This document shows positions 35,489 through 44,105 of a DNA stretch of 64,000 nt, one piece after another. The position numbers and the translations under genes were made by a program. The notes beneath the pieces were generated by a model. The model was not told where the DNA came from, did no database searches, and saw only the letters and a program-made list of their open reading frames with translations. The first letter of the stretch is position 1. The number at the start of each line of letters is the position of its first letter. Source of the stretch: Oligoflexus sp. (GTDB lineage Bacteria; Bdellovibrionota_B; Oligoflexia; Oligoflexales; Oligoflexaceae); the NCBI GenBank assembly GCA_014378195.1, contig JACMOC010000083.1, forward strand, positions 235,475-299,474, in the 5' to 3' direction.

Positions 35489-37363
35489 ATGAGCCTCAGT
35501 TCACAGGGTCGGGGAACAGATACTCACGCAGTTCCGGACTACGTTACCAACAAAAAGCTTCGCCAATGGGTCGAAGAAACCGCAGCTCTCTGTGAGCCGG
35601 CATCGATTTACTGGTGTGATGGTTCGGAAGAAGAGTACAACCGTCTTTGCAAGGAAATGGTTGCACACGGAACTTTCATCCCTCTCGATCCTAAAAAGCG
35701 GCCCAACAGTTATCTCGCTCGTTCGGATGCGAGTGACGTGGCACGCGTCGAAGATCGCACATTTATCTGTAGCCAACGCAAACAAGACGCTGGCCCGACA
35801 AATAACTGGGCTCCTCCACCCGAAATGAAGGCTACGCTGCTCAAACTTTTCAAGGGCTCGATGCGCGGCCGTACGATGTACGTTATACCCTTCAGCATGG
35901 GCCCTTTAGGCTCCAACATTTCTCACATCGGTGTTGAGATTTCCGATTCACCTTACGTTGCCGTGAACATGAAAATCATGACACGGATGGGTCGTAAAGC
36001 CCTCGACGTCTTAGGTGCCGAAGGCGAATTTGTTCCGGCTCTCCACTCGGTGGGCGCGCCCCTGGCTGCTGGTGCCAAGGATGTTTCGTGGCCCTGTAAT
36101 CGCGATACAAAGTATATTGTGCATTTCCCTGAAGAACGCAGTATCTGGTCCTACGGCAGCGGATACGGCGGCAACGCGCTACTTGGCAAAAAATGTTTTG
36201 CTCTGCGTATCGCCTCTATCCTGGGCCGCGATGAGGGCTGGCTAGCCGAACACATGCTGATACTTGGTGTAGAATCGCCACAAGGCGAGAAGACCTATGT
36301 TAGTGCTGCTTTTCCAAGCGCCTGCGGCAAAACCAACTTTGCTATGCTTGTTCCTCCAGCTGGATTTGAAGGCTGGAAAGTGACAACAGTTGGCGACGAT
36401 ATTGCCTGGATCAAACCCGGTGAGGACGGTCGTCTTTATGCGATTAATCCAGAAGCTGGGTTTTTCGGTGTAGCGCCTGGGACTTCTCCAGAATCCAATC
36501 CCAACGCGATCGCAACGATATCAAAAAATACCATTTTCACAAACGTAGCTCTTCTCCCTGATGGCGATGTTTGGTGGGAAGGTTTGACAGCTAACCCTCC
36601 AGCAAGTGCCATCGACTGGGAAGGCAATCCCTGGACGCCTGAATCTGGCAAAAAAGCCGCTCATGCGAACTCGCGTTTTACAGCGCCTGCAGGCCAGTGT
36701 CCTTCTATCGATCCTGACTGGGATAATCCCAAAGGTGTTCCCATCAGCGCCATCATGTTCGGCGGACGACGGGCATCGACTGTTCCTCTCGTTTATCAGG
36801 CTTTCAACTGGAACTTCGGCGTCTACATGGCCGCGACTATCGGTTCGGAAATGACAGCAGCTGCTTTTGGAAATATCGGCGAAGTTCGCCGCGATCCTTT
36901 TGCGATGCTTCCTTTCTGCGGTTATCACATGGCAGATTATTTCAATCATTGGTTAGAAATGGGTCGCAAGATCTCCCAGCCGCCTCGCATATTCTGTGTG
37001 AACTGGTTCCGTAAGGACGAGCAAGGCAAGTTTATGTGGCCTGGCTTTGGTGAGAACATGCGCGTGTTGAAATGGATAGTCGACCGCGTTCAAGGCCGTG
37101 CATACGCAGAGGAAAGTCCTCTCGGATATATGCCACGTTACCAGGATTTGGAATGGAAAGGGTCGACCTTCAAAGCGGCTCAGTTCCAAAACCTGATGGC
37201 CGTGGATCGCGAAGCCTGGAAAAAAGAAGTGCTGAGTCATGAAGAACTTTTTGAGAAGCTTTTTGATAAGCTGCCTCGCGAATTCTCATCGATGAGACAT
37301 CTTTTGCTTTCCTCTCTTTGGCGTTCGCCTGCTAAATGGCAAATGGAGATTCCGCTCGGTTAA
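35489..37363 (+). CDS. pckG: phosphoenolpyruvate carboxykinase (GTP)
   Basis: Converts oxaloacetate and GTP to phosphoenolpyruvate, GDP and CO2, the entry to gluconeogenesis. The 624 residues are typical of the GTP type. The P-loop (kinase-1a) is [15 protein letters not shown], the metal site is in VGDDIAWIK, and the guanine-binding segment follows [13 protein letters not shown]. The ATG has GGAGGG five bases upstream; the frame is open 69 bases further but without a ribosome site. A very strong terminator follows. Confidence 0.96.
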   Translation: MSLSSQGRGTDTHAVPDYVTNKKLRQWVEETAALCEPASIYWCDGSEEEYNRLCKEMVAHGTFIPLDPKKRPNSYLARSDASDVARVEDRTFICSQRKQDAGPTNNWAPPPEMKATLLKLFKGSMRGRTMYVIPFSMGPLGSNISHIGVEISDSPYVAVNMKIMTRMGRKALDVLGAEGEFVPALHSVGAPLAAGAKDVSWPCNRDTKYIVHFPEERSIWSYGSGYGGNALLGKKCFALRIASILGRDEGWLAEHMLILGVESPQGEKTYVSAAFPSACGKTNFAMLVPPAGFEGWKVTTVGDDIAWIKPGEDGRLYAINPEAGFFGVAPGTSPESNPNAIATISKNTIFTNVALLPDGDVWWEGLTANPPASAIDWEGNPWTPESGKKAAHANSRFTAPAGQCPSIDPDWDNPKGVPISAIMFGGRRASTVPLVYQAFNWNFGVYMAATIGSEMTAAAFGNIGEVRRDPFAMLPFCGYHMADYFNHWLEMGRKISQPPRIFCVNWFRKDEQGKFMWPGFGENMRVLKWIVDRVQGRAYAEESPLGYMPRYQDLEWKGSTFKAAQFQNLMAVDREAWKKEVLSHEELFEKLFDKLPREFSSMRHLLLSSLWRSPAKWQMEIPLG

Positions 37364-37385
37364 TCGCCCGTTGAATGATGTAGAA

Positions 37386-37426
37386 AAAGATAAAGCCGAG
37401 AACGCGACGTTCTCGGCTTTATCTTT
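37386..37426. terminator. bidirectional intrinsic terminator
   Basis: A perfect 19-base-pair stem (AAAGATAAAGCCGAGAACG with its complement, loop CGA), 22 bases after pckG and before the end of the convergent exported-protein gene. The arms start with A-rich and end with T-rich sequence. Confidence 0.93.
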
Positions 37427-37470
37427 GTTGTTTGGAGCATCGTTAAGAAAAAGAAAGTTCCAAGCACATT

Positions 37471-38280
37471 TTAATTCGAAGCGTTTTGGTCCAGCTGGTT
37501 TGCTTTATAAGTAACAACCGCGCTCTTATCCGCTTTGCGCAACACACGATACGTGCCCCTAACGCTTGGTAATGTGCAGATCTCAGATTGGGCTATCCCT
37601 GCCTTGCATTTTGCGCTGTCGCCGTAAATAGGAAGCATCACGAGCATGCAGCTTGAGTCCTTGGCTGCCTTCGCTTGTATGATCTGAATAATTGTATCCG
37701 TAGCGCCGAAACTACCTGTTGTTGTGACTGGGCTTGGTGCCTTGTAAACATGAACCGGTTTTGCATCGTTAAATAAAGCGGTGCAACTCTGATCAACCGG
37801 AACGTAGACCGGGCCGAATTGCGTGTTCAGATCCCCGATGCAGCCGCTGATTGCTTCGTAAAATGACTGGGTGTATTGAAGGCCACGCAAAACGGTGAGT
37901 TCAGTGATTGACGCCTTCGTTTTGAAAGCGGGAAGCATACATTGAAACGGTCTCGGCTCAAGTTTATAAACGTCGCTGTAATCATAAGGCTTCATAGTAA
38001 GGTTCAAAATGCAGCCTGACTCAGAATCGCAGCTTAGAGCGTCAAAGCTCCAGTTGCTTTCGCCTTCGCACCACGTGTCACCGCAAATATCGTCGATCGA
38101 CTGCAAGACATCGATTTGTTCTTCGTCGCTTAGAACAGGCGCGGCCAGCGCATGGCTGGACAGGATAAAAGAAAAAGTAAGAGCTCCCAGAAGACTCGTA
38201 AAGATCGAGCCGAGGTGTGAGAGTCGGAGAAAGGAAGTAAGAGTAGAAGTAGGGGTAGGGGAAACAGAAACGGAACGCAT
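37471..38280 (-). CDS. cysteine-rich exported protein
   Basis: A 269-residue protein with a long signal peptide (n-region to about residue 25, hydrophobic IFTSLLGALTFSFILSSHALA). The mature part has ten or more Cys (DDICGDTWCEG, LSCDSESGCIL, QCML, SGCIG, QSCTAL, SSCMLV, AKCKAG, EICTL), suggesting a disulfide-stabilised periplasmic or secreted domain. The ATG has a GAGGT site seven bases upstream. No family recognised. The acyl-CoA ligase remnant lies upstream on the same strand. Confidence 0.72.
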   Translation of the reverse strand: MRSVSVSPTPTSTLTSFLRLSHLGSIFTSLLGALTFSFILSSHALAAPVLSDEEQIDVLQSIDDICGDTWCEGESNWSFDALSCDSESGCILNLTMKPYDYSDVYKLEPRPFQCMLPAFKTKASITELTVLRGLQYTQSFYEAISGCIGDLNTQFGPVYVPVDQSCTALFNDAKPVHVYKAPSPVTTTGSFGATDTIIQIIQAKAAKDSSCMLVMLPIYGDSAKCKAGIAQSEICTLPSVRGTYRVLRKADKSAVVTYKANQLDQNASN

Positions 38281-38418
38281 ATCAATGACCTCGGTGGACT
38301 TTTAGAAAGAACTGCTTGGCAGTGATCGCTAATCTACCGAGTGGGGCTTCGGATAGCAACAGACATCGCAGGGCAAAACCCCGGCCGCACAGCCAGTTAA
38401 CCCTTAAAAAAGCCAGTA

Positions 38419-40014
38419 TTATTCGAGTGCGGGGAGCTCATTTACAATTTCGAACTGTTTAGGGATTTTATAGGAGGTCAAATACTGTCGACAAAATTCC
38501 CGCAGCTCGACCTGCGTAAGGTCCTGTTTTTCTGACAAAACGTAGGCCTTTACCGACTCGCCGTTGACAGGATGCATACGCCCAACGACACGGGCATCCT
38601 TTAGATCTGGATGTGAGCGCAAAACGTTCTCAACCTCCTGCGGGTAAACGTTGAAGCCCGAAACAAGTATCATTCTTTTTTTGCGGCCGATGATCTTCCA
38701 GTAGTTGTCCTTATCGAAGCTTGCCAGATCCCCACTCCTCATCCAGCCATCCTGGTCGATATGCTGTGCAGTTTGCTCCTCGTTCCTCCAGTATCCTTTC
38801 ATCACCTGAGGTCCACGGATCCAGAGTTCGCCGGCAGTATCCGGCTCATCCACGACGGAGCCGTCTTCCCGCGTGAGTTTCATCTCGGTCTGAGGCAGCG
38901 GCAGGCCTATCGTTCCAAGGCGGTTGGCATGACTTGGATTCCAGCTCGCAATCGGAGACAGTTCGGTCATCCCGAATCCTTCGAGAATTGGCGAACCGGT
39001 TACCTCTTCCCAACGGGCGGCCACGGCGGGGTCAAGTTTCATTCCGCCTGCGATAGAGAACTTCAGAGAACGAAAGTCGATGTCCCGGAAGCTGGGCAGA
39101 CGCATCAAAGCAAAAAAGAGAGTGTTTACGCCCGTCATACTCGTGAACTTAAATCGCTGCATAGCTGCGGCCACACTTTTGATATTGCTCGCATCGAGTA
39201 TTAAGACGTTATGAGAGCCAGCAAGCAGCGCAACGGCACAATGCACGGTAAACGAAAAGATGTGGTAGATCGGCAGGGGAGCGATGAGAATTTCTTTGCC
39301 AGGTACGATTGAATCACGAAGGAAATGATTGACCTGTTCCATATTTGCGACAAGGTTCGCGTGCGTGAGCATCGCCCCCATATGAACACCCGTTGATCCA
39401 CCCGTATATTGAAGCATCGCAAGATCTTCGGCTTTAAGCTGGGGCGGAATCCAGGGTTTTGCTCCGCCTTCGCGCAGAATTTTTGCGAATCCAAGCCCAT
39501 CATGTCTTTGATAGGGTTTGATAATCTTACGGCGATATTTCATTACAAATTGAGCAATATTTCGCTGAATAAAGGGATGCAGCTCGAAGAGTCGACACAC
39601 AACAATGACGGGACACTGGAGATTGGGTCGAACGCGTTCGATAAGATGAGCTGAAATATCAGCGCAAAACCAAGCGCGAACATCCGCATCCTTTAATTGC
39701 CGCTCAGTTTCCAACGGAGTGTATTGAGGGTTGACGTTAACGATGACCATTCCCGCCTGAAGTATGCCCCAGGCGATAACGGGATAGAGAAGAGTATTGG
39801 GAAGTTGAACGGCGATACGATCACCCCGTTCAAGCTTTTGGTGATTCTGCAGGTAAGAGGCCACTTTTCGGCTCAAACGGACGACGGCTTCGTAAGTGAG
39901 CGTCTGTCCATCTTGAGTGTACGCTGGGAGTTCGGCATAACGGCCGCGCACCTCGTCCAGATAGTCGATGAGGGTTTTGCTTTTATCCCAGGCGTAAGAG
40001 AAGTCAGGCTGCAT
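38419..40014 (-). CDS. long-chain acyl-CoA ligase-like protein, C-terminus truncated
   Basis: A 531-residue FadD-like adenylate-forming protein. The core is well kept: LQYTGGSTGV (A3), GFGMTELSP (A5), RSGDLA (A7) and GRKKRMILVSGFNVYPQEVE (A8). Two lysines are gone: the A3 loop has GVHMGAMLTH instead of GVAKGAMLTH, and the protein stops at PKQFEIVNELPALE, before the A10 motif (P-K-x-x-x-G-K) that supplies the adenylation Lys. In another frame the bases after ELP read HSNNTGFFKG, which looks like a decayed A10 segment, so a frameshift probably removed the end. ATG 40014 was chosen over TTG 40038. It may have lost adenylation activity. Confidence 0.85.
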   Translation of the reverse strand: MQPDFSYAWDKSKTLIDYLDEVRGRYAELPAYTQDGQTLTYEAVVRLSRKVASYLQNHQKLERGDRIAVQLPNTLLYPVIAWGILQAGMVIVNVNPQYTPLETERQLKDADVRAWFCADISAHLIERVRPNLQCPVIVVCRLFELHPFIQRNIAQFVMKYRRKIIKPYQRHDGLGFAKILREGGAKPWIPPQLKAEDLAMLQYTGGSTGVHMGAMLTHANLVANMEQVNHFLRDSIVPGKEILIAPLPIYHIFSFTVHCAVALLAGSHNVLILDASNIKSVAAAMQRFKFTSMTGVNTLFFALMRLPSFRDIDFRSLKFSIAGGMKLDPAVAARWEEVTGSPILEGFGMTELSPIASWNPSHANRLGTIGLPLPQTEMKLTREDGSVVDEPDTAGELWIRGPQVMKGYWRNEEQTAQHIDQDGWMRSGDLASFDKDNYWKIIGRKKRMILVSGFNVYPQEVENVLRSHPDLKDARVVGRMHPVNGESVKAYVLSEKQDLTQVELREFCRQYLTSYKIPKQFEIVNELPALE

Positions 40015-40192
40015 CAGGCGATTTTTCCTTTCGACCAAATAAAAAGCAAGTTAACACGAGGGCATCGAAGGGTCGACACGTAACATCTTAGAAAATGTAT
40101 ACTATTTCACGCCGGTTCTTGCATGCTCACGCTACACGAGGCAAAATAGACCTATATCGTTCCTATGCCTATACCGGATGAGGAGTATGGCC

Positions 40193-40633
40193 ATGAGTGC
40201 CCAAAAGCGTAAGCTTAGCAATTTTCTATTGCAGCCCCTTCTGCAAGTGCGCCTCGGCCTCTATTCAATCATCATGTCGGTGGTTTTCGGTCTCGGCGTT
40301 TTCACTATCATTTATATCAACTTTTATAAGTTTTATGATCTCGTGCTTGAGCTCACGGATCTTCGGGAGGAAGTTACAGAAATCCTCAATTCCTATATTC
40401 ACGGCGTGGTGCTTTGGCTGGTCCTTGCCCTCGTTGTGTATTTTCTGATCACAGTGGCGATTTCCATCTTTTTCACGCATCGGCTCATAGGGCCTACCTA
40501 TGCGTTTCGTCGTCACATTCGTGATCTCTCCAAAGGGAATTACAAGTCTCGTGTCGTCCTACGAAAAGGTGATGCATTTCAGGAAGTCGCCGACGATCTC
40601 AATGATCTGGCCGTCGCACTCGAGAAACGTTAG
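40193..40633 (+). CDS. HAMP-domain membrane protein without output domain
   Basis: A 146-residue inner-membrane protein with two hydrophobic segments (LYSIIMSVVFGLGVFTIIYIN and VVLWLVLALVVYFLITVAIS), a short periplasmic helix between them, and a C-terminal HAMP-like element (THRLIGPTYAFRRHIRDLSKGNYKSRVVLRKGD...). It stops right after HAMP, with no kinase, cyclase or chemotaxis domain. ATG 40193 has GAGGAG seven bases upstream; two earlier ATGs are in frame. It is followed after 26 bases by the J-domain gene and may relay signals to another membrane protein. Confidence 0.78.
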   Translation: MSAQKRKLSNFLLQPLLQVRLGLYSIIMSVVFGLGVFTIIYINFYKFYDLVLELTDLREEVTEILNSYIHGVVLWLVLALVVYFLITVAISIFFTHRLIGPTYAFRRHIRDLSKGNYKSRVVLRKGDAFQEVADDLNDLAVALEKR

Positions 40634-40659
40634 ACCTTATTGGAGAAGGTATTCAAAAC

Positions 40660-41568
40660 GTGGCTGACTGGTTTGCGTTTGGCCTGGAGGGCACCGCCTC
40701 ATCGGGTCTCGATAAGGTTCTCAGGCTCCAGGAGACTAAACTCCAATTTGCGCGCGCCTTGAAATACGCATTGGCGAATCCCATTCCGCAAGCGCCCGAT
40801 CGCATAGCCCTTATTCACGACGATATTAAATCTCTGGATAAAACGCTCAGGCTTCGGGTGAGCATGCTGCCGCTCGATCGTCCTCAAGCGTGGTTTCGTC
40901 CCGGGATACCTGCTGAAAAAAGCCCGATAGCTTCTTCTGAACATACCGACCCTATTTTTATGCCGTTTGAAGACAGCCACGCTGCGGTCGTACGTTTGGC
41001 CCTGCCCGAATTCTGGCGCCAGAGGATCGTTGCAACAGATCGTTATGACGCTGGATTTTCCTTGTGGGGCCGGCTCCTTGCCCTCAATAAAAAATTGCAC
41101 CAGCTCAACCATCTGTCTGCGCCCTTTCACGATATAACTATCGACGAAATGCCCGATGCCATACCCGATGAGTTAAGCAGCCCTGCTTTAAATGCCTTCG
41201 TAACCCAACTGTGCCAACGACTCAAGGCTTGCCAACGCGATTTAGAGGCCTGTTATTCGTTTCTCTGGGCCCGATCGGAATCGTTTCTGTTTGCTCTGCA
41301 TGTCCAGTACATGGGCGGGCGCGGCAAAGAGTCCCGAGCGGACAAAAACGCGCCACCACCTCTGCCCCATAATGGCCGTAAGCTGAGTCCTCTCGAAGAG
41401 GCCTTGCGGTTTATGAACTTTTCGCGCCTGCCGAATTTTGCAGACCTCAGAGCCCGTTATAGGGTCATGGCCCAGGCCCTTCATCCGGACCGTGGTGGAA
41501 ATGAAGATCATTTTAAGCTGCTTAGCCTTCACTACCAGGCTCTTTTGAAACAATCGCAGCGGTTTTAA
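40660..41568 (+). CDS. protein with C-terminal J-domain
   Basis: A 302-residue cytoplasmic protein. The last 60 residues are a DnaJ-like domain: EEALRFMNFSRLPNFADLRARYRVMAQALHPDRGGNEDHFKLLSLHYQ, with the HPD signature that stimulates DnaK ATPase. The first 240 residues are helical and not recognised; they may be a substrate or partner-binding region. The GTG start has GAGAAGG ten bases upstream. It lies directly downstream of the HAMP membrane protein. The J-domain being C-terminal is the DjlA-like or Jac1-like layout rather than canonical DnaJ. Confidence 0.8.
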   Translation: MADWFAFGLEGTASSGLDKVLRLQETKLQFARALKYALANPIPQAPDRIALIHDDIKSLDKTLRLRVSMLPLDRPQAWFRPGIPAEKSPIASSEHTDPIFMPFEDSHAAVVRLALPEFWRQRIVATDRYDAGFSLWGRLLALNKKLHQLNHLSAPFHDITIDEMPDAIPDELSSPALNAFVTQLCQRLKACQRDLEACYSFLWARSESFLFALHVQYMGGRGKESRADKNAPPPLPHNGRKLSPLEEALRFMNFSRLPNFADLRARYRVMAQALHPDRGGNEDHFKLLSLHYQALLKQSQRF

Positions 41569-41604
41569 GCTCCCAATTGATGCCCAATCGACATGCATTA
41601 CTTA

Positions 41605-41627
41605 AAGTTGACTTATTTTGTCAACTT
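41605..41627. promoter_or_regulatory. inverted repeat upstream of sufS (putative operator)
   Basis: AAGTTGAC - seven bases (TTATTTT) - GTCAACTT, perfect eight-base arms, about 58 bases before the sufS start. The left arm contains a TTGACT-like -35 element, so a dimeric regulator bound here could control the sufS-sufU promoter. Which regulator (for example a Rrf2 family member) is unknown. Confidence 0.5.
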
Positions 41628-41684
41628 AGGGGATTATTGACTTGCGACGCCCTCTTTGGCTTGATAATCCAGGGGTCGTGAAGA

Positions 41685-42911
41685 GTGAGCATCGCGCCGG
41701 AAGGGGTTGATCCTGTGAAAGCTTTATTTCCTATATTCAAGAGCCATCCTGAGCTCATTTATCTCGATAGCAATGCCACAAGCCAAAAGCCCGAAATTGT
41801 CGTCGAGGCTATTGACCGATATTACCGTAGCGAAAATGCCAACGTCCATCGGGGCATTTACCAGCTTTCGGAAAACGCGACGCGGACTTTTGAAGAGTCC
41901 CGGATTCGTATAGCCAAGTATATCAATGCCGAAACGCAGGAAATTATTTTTACCCGCGGTACGACGGAAGCTATCAACCTGGTCGCGAACAGCGCGGGTC
42001 AGGCCTTTCTCCGTCCGGGTGACGAGATCGTTGTCACCGTTGCTGAGCATCATTCCAATATCGTGCCCTGGCAGATGGCAGCGGAACGTTTTGGTGTCAC
42101 AGTGAAGTATATTCCCCTGCGGGCTGACAGACGCCTGGACCTTGATGCGGCACGGACTCTCATTAATTCTAAGACGCGTATCGTTTCATTAGCCCATGTT
42201 TCAAACGTGCTCGGTGTGATCCATCCTATTCGTGACATTATCAAGATGGCAAAAGCAGTGGGTGCATTGACTATGATAGATGGCGCGCAGGGTCTGCCTC
42301 ATCTCCCTGTCGATGTGAAAGAACTCGATTGCGATTTCTACGCTTTCAGTGGTCACAAAGTTTTTGGACCGACAGGAATAGGCGTATTATACGGCCGCAA
42401 AACCCTTCTTCAGGCGATGCCTCCTTACCAGGGCGGCGGTGATATGATCGAGAAGGTTACGCTCCATGGTTCGACCTGGAATGAGCTGCCAAGCAAATTC
42501 GAAGCCGGAACACCTCATATCGAAGGCGTCATTGGCCTCGGTGCCGCAATTGATTTTTTGAAAAGTATGCCCATGGACTCACTTCTGAATCATGACCGGC
42601 ATCTGGGAACTTATCTGACCCACCGTCTCAAAGAAGAATTTCCACGCGTGCAGATTATGGTCGAACCGGGCGATGATTGGGTCGGAACCGTAACGATGGC
42701 TCACCCCAACATTCATCCTCACGATTTGGCGGCCGTATGCGATGGCGAGAATATAGCAATTCGTGCGGGTCATCACTGCGCTCAGCCCCTTATGGAAATA
42801 CTCGGCGTTACCGCCACGGCGCGTGTTTCGCCCAGTCTTTACAATGACGAATCCGATATCGACGCTTTTTTAGCCGCGCTACGCAAAGCCGAAAAACTTT
42901 TTCTTTCCTGA
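41685..42911 (+). CDS. sufS: cysteine desulfurase
   Basis: Removes sulfur from L-cysteine as an enzyme-bound persulfide for Fe-S cluster assembly. The 408 residues are of the group II (SufS/CsdA) kind: YLDSNATSQKP at the N-terminus, AEHHSN with the PLP-stacking His, PLP Lys K225 in FSGHKVFGPTG, and the persulfide Cys C365 in RAGHHCAQPLM on a short loop. The GTG at 41685 has AGGGG nine bases upstream; GTG 41715, with GGAAGGGG, is an equally good alternative. sufU follows after ten bases. No SufBCD genes are in the window. Confidence 0.93.
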   Translation: MSIAPEGVDPVKALFPIFKSHPELIYLDSNATSQKPEIVVEAIDRYYRSENANVHRGIYQLSENATRTFEESRIRIAKYINAETQEIIFTRGTTEAINLVANSAGQAFLRPGDEIVVTVAEHHSNIVPWQMAAERFGVTVKYIPLRADRRLDLDAARTLINSKTRIVSLAHVSNVLGVIHPIRDIIKMAKAVGALTMIDGAQGLPHLPVDVKELDCDFYAFSGHKVFGPTGIGVLYGRKTLLQAMPPYQGGGDMIEKVTLHGSTWNELPSKFEAGTPHIEGVIGLGAAIDFLKSMPMDSLLNHDRHLGTYLTHRLKEEFPRVQIMVEPGDDWVGTVTMAHPNIHPHDLAAVCDGENIAIRAGHHCAQPLMEILGVTATARVSPSLYNDESDIDAFLAALRKAEKLFLS

Positions 42912-42921
42912 GGCACGAGTG

Positions 42922-43359
42922 ATGAACGAAGAGTGGAAAGCCCTTATTTTGGATCATTATAAGCACCCACGCTTTTACGGTCCCAAAGAAGACTTTGCTT
43001 TTGCTTCGGAACAACACAACCGGACGTGCGGTGATCACGTCAAAGTCTTCGCTTCACTCGAAGGGAAGTTTTCGCAATGGAGTTTCGTAGGCGCGGGTTG
43101 TTCGCTCTGCTTGGCGAGTGCCTCGCTTATGATGGAGCTGCTTCAGAACCAGACCAAGGACGCGGTTGAGGCTATTCGGGACGAAAATCGCTCGATGTGG
43201 GATGGTGGTATCGATTTTGAAACGGCGTCCCGACCCCTCTGGCAAGCGTTGGATGGGTTGCGGCAGTATCCTGTACGGTCCCGTTGTGTAAAACTCGCCT
43301 GGCAGGCGCTTGACGAGATCCTGGTTTCTTGGAATTCTCTAGATATTTCAATTGCTTAG
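42922..43359 (+). CDS. sufU: SufU-type sulfur relay / scaffold protein
   Basis: Takes up the persulfide sulfur from SufS. The 145-residue IscU-fold protein has zinc/cluster ligands C36 and D38 (NRTCGDHVKVF), C60 (GAGCSLCLASASLM) and C122 (VRSRCVKLAW). The SufU insertion between the second and third Cys is present, which separates it from IscU; no HSCA-binding LPPVK motif is seen. It lies ten bases after sufS, in the usual SufS-SufU order of Gram-positive bacteria, whereas most Gram-negatives use SufE. Confidence 0.9.
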   Translation: MNEEWKALILDHYKHPRFYGPKEDFAFASEQHNRTCGDHVKVFASLEGKFSQWSFVGAGCSLCLASASLMMELLQNQTKDAVEAIRDENRSMWDGGIDFETASRPLWQALDGLRQYPVRSRCVKLAWQALDEILVSWNSLDISIA

Positions 43360-43447
43360 ATAAAATACACTCAAACGGTGTAACTTTTGCTCACTCCTGC
43401 CGAATGATAGGGTGGTCAGGAGCTATTTCTCGAAAAAGGAGACAGGC

Positions 43448-43966
43448 GTGGTGGTAAAAAGGCTCTTTTTGATTTTATCGCTTACACTTCTGGCTCGGGA
43501 GGCCCATGCGGCGCCAGAAATTCATAAGTTCAGCGCAGCTGAGCTGAAAAAAAAGCTCACAACAATTCAATATAATGTCACTCAGGAAGATGGCACGGAG
43601 TATCCCTATAAAAACGAATACTGGGATAATCATAAGGACGGCATATACGTGGATATTGTCTCAGGTCAGCCCCTTTTTAGTTCGCTCGATAAATACGATT
43701 CCGGAACGGGTTGGCCCAGCTTTACCCGACCTTTGAAAAACGCGAATCTCGTGGAAAAAACCGATCGCAGTCTGCTCGGGACACGCACAGAAGTGCGTTC
43801 GAAATTTGCAAATTCGCATTTAGGTCATGTTTTTGATGACGGTCCGAAACCCACAGGGCTTCGGTATTGTATGAATAGTGCCGCTATGCGTTTTATTCCT
43901 AAAAGCGACCTCGTCAAAGAAGGTTATGGGGAATACGCAGCGCTTTTCGATCAGCCTAAGAAGTGA
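43448..43966 (+). CDS. msrB: exported peptide-methionine (R)-S-oxide reductase
   Basis: Repairs methionine-R-sulfoxide in proteins. The 172-residue precursor has a signal peptide ([21 protein letters not shown]), so it works in the periplasm. The MsrB domain shows [25 protein letters not shown] and the catalytic Cys in [11 protein letters not shown]. The two CxxC zinc pairs found in many MsrB proteins are absent. GTG 43448 has AAGGAG five bases upstream; an in-frame GTG 36 bases earlier would spoil the signal peptide. No msrA gene is next to it. Confidence 0.93.
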   Translation: MVVKRLFLILSLTLLAREAHAAPEIHKFSAAELKKKLTTIQYNVTQEDGTEYPYKNEYWDNHKDGIYVDIVSGQPLFSSLDKYDSGTGWPSFTRPLKNANLVEKTDRSLLGTRTEVRSKFANSHLGHVFDDGPKPTGLRYCMNSAAMRFIPKSDLVKEGYGEYAALFDQPKK

Positions 43967-43990
43967 AAATATAAAAATAAAAACTTAAAA

Positions 43991-44022
43991 AATCGGGCCT
44001 TCTTGTAAAAGAAGGCCCGATT
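43991..44022 (-). terminator. intrinsic terminator of lon
   Basis: AATCGGGCCTTCTT - GTAA - AAGAAGGCCCGATT, a perfect 14-base-pair stem. On the minus strand it is followed by a T-rich run (TTTTAAGTTTTTATTT), so it ends the lon transcript. The plus-strand side lacks T's, so it serves msrB less well. Confidence 0.88.
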
Positions 44023-44105
44023 GCGATGAGAAGAAGGATAGGTAAAGGGCAAGGGACAATAGGGGCTTTCGTTGCGCCCCTTTTTAATTGAGTCCGCTGA
44101 TGGGA

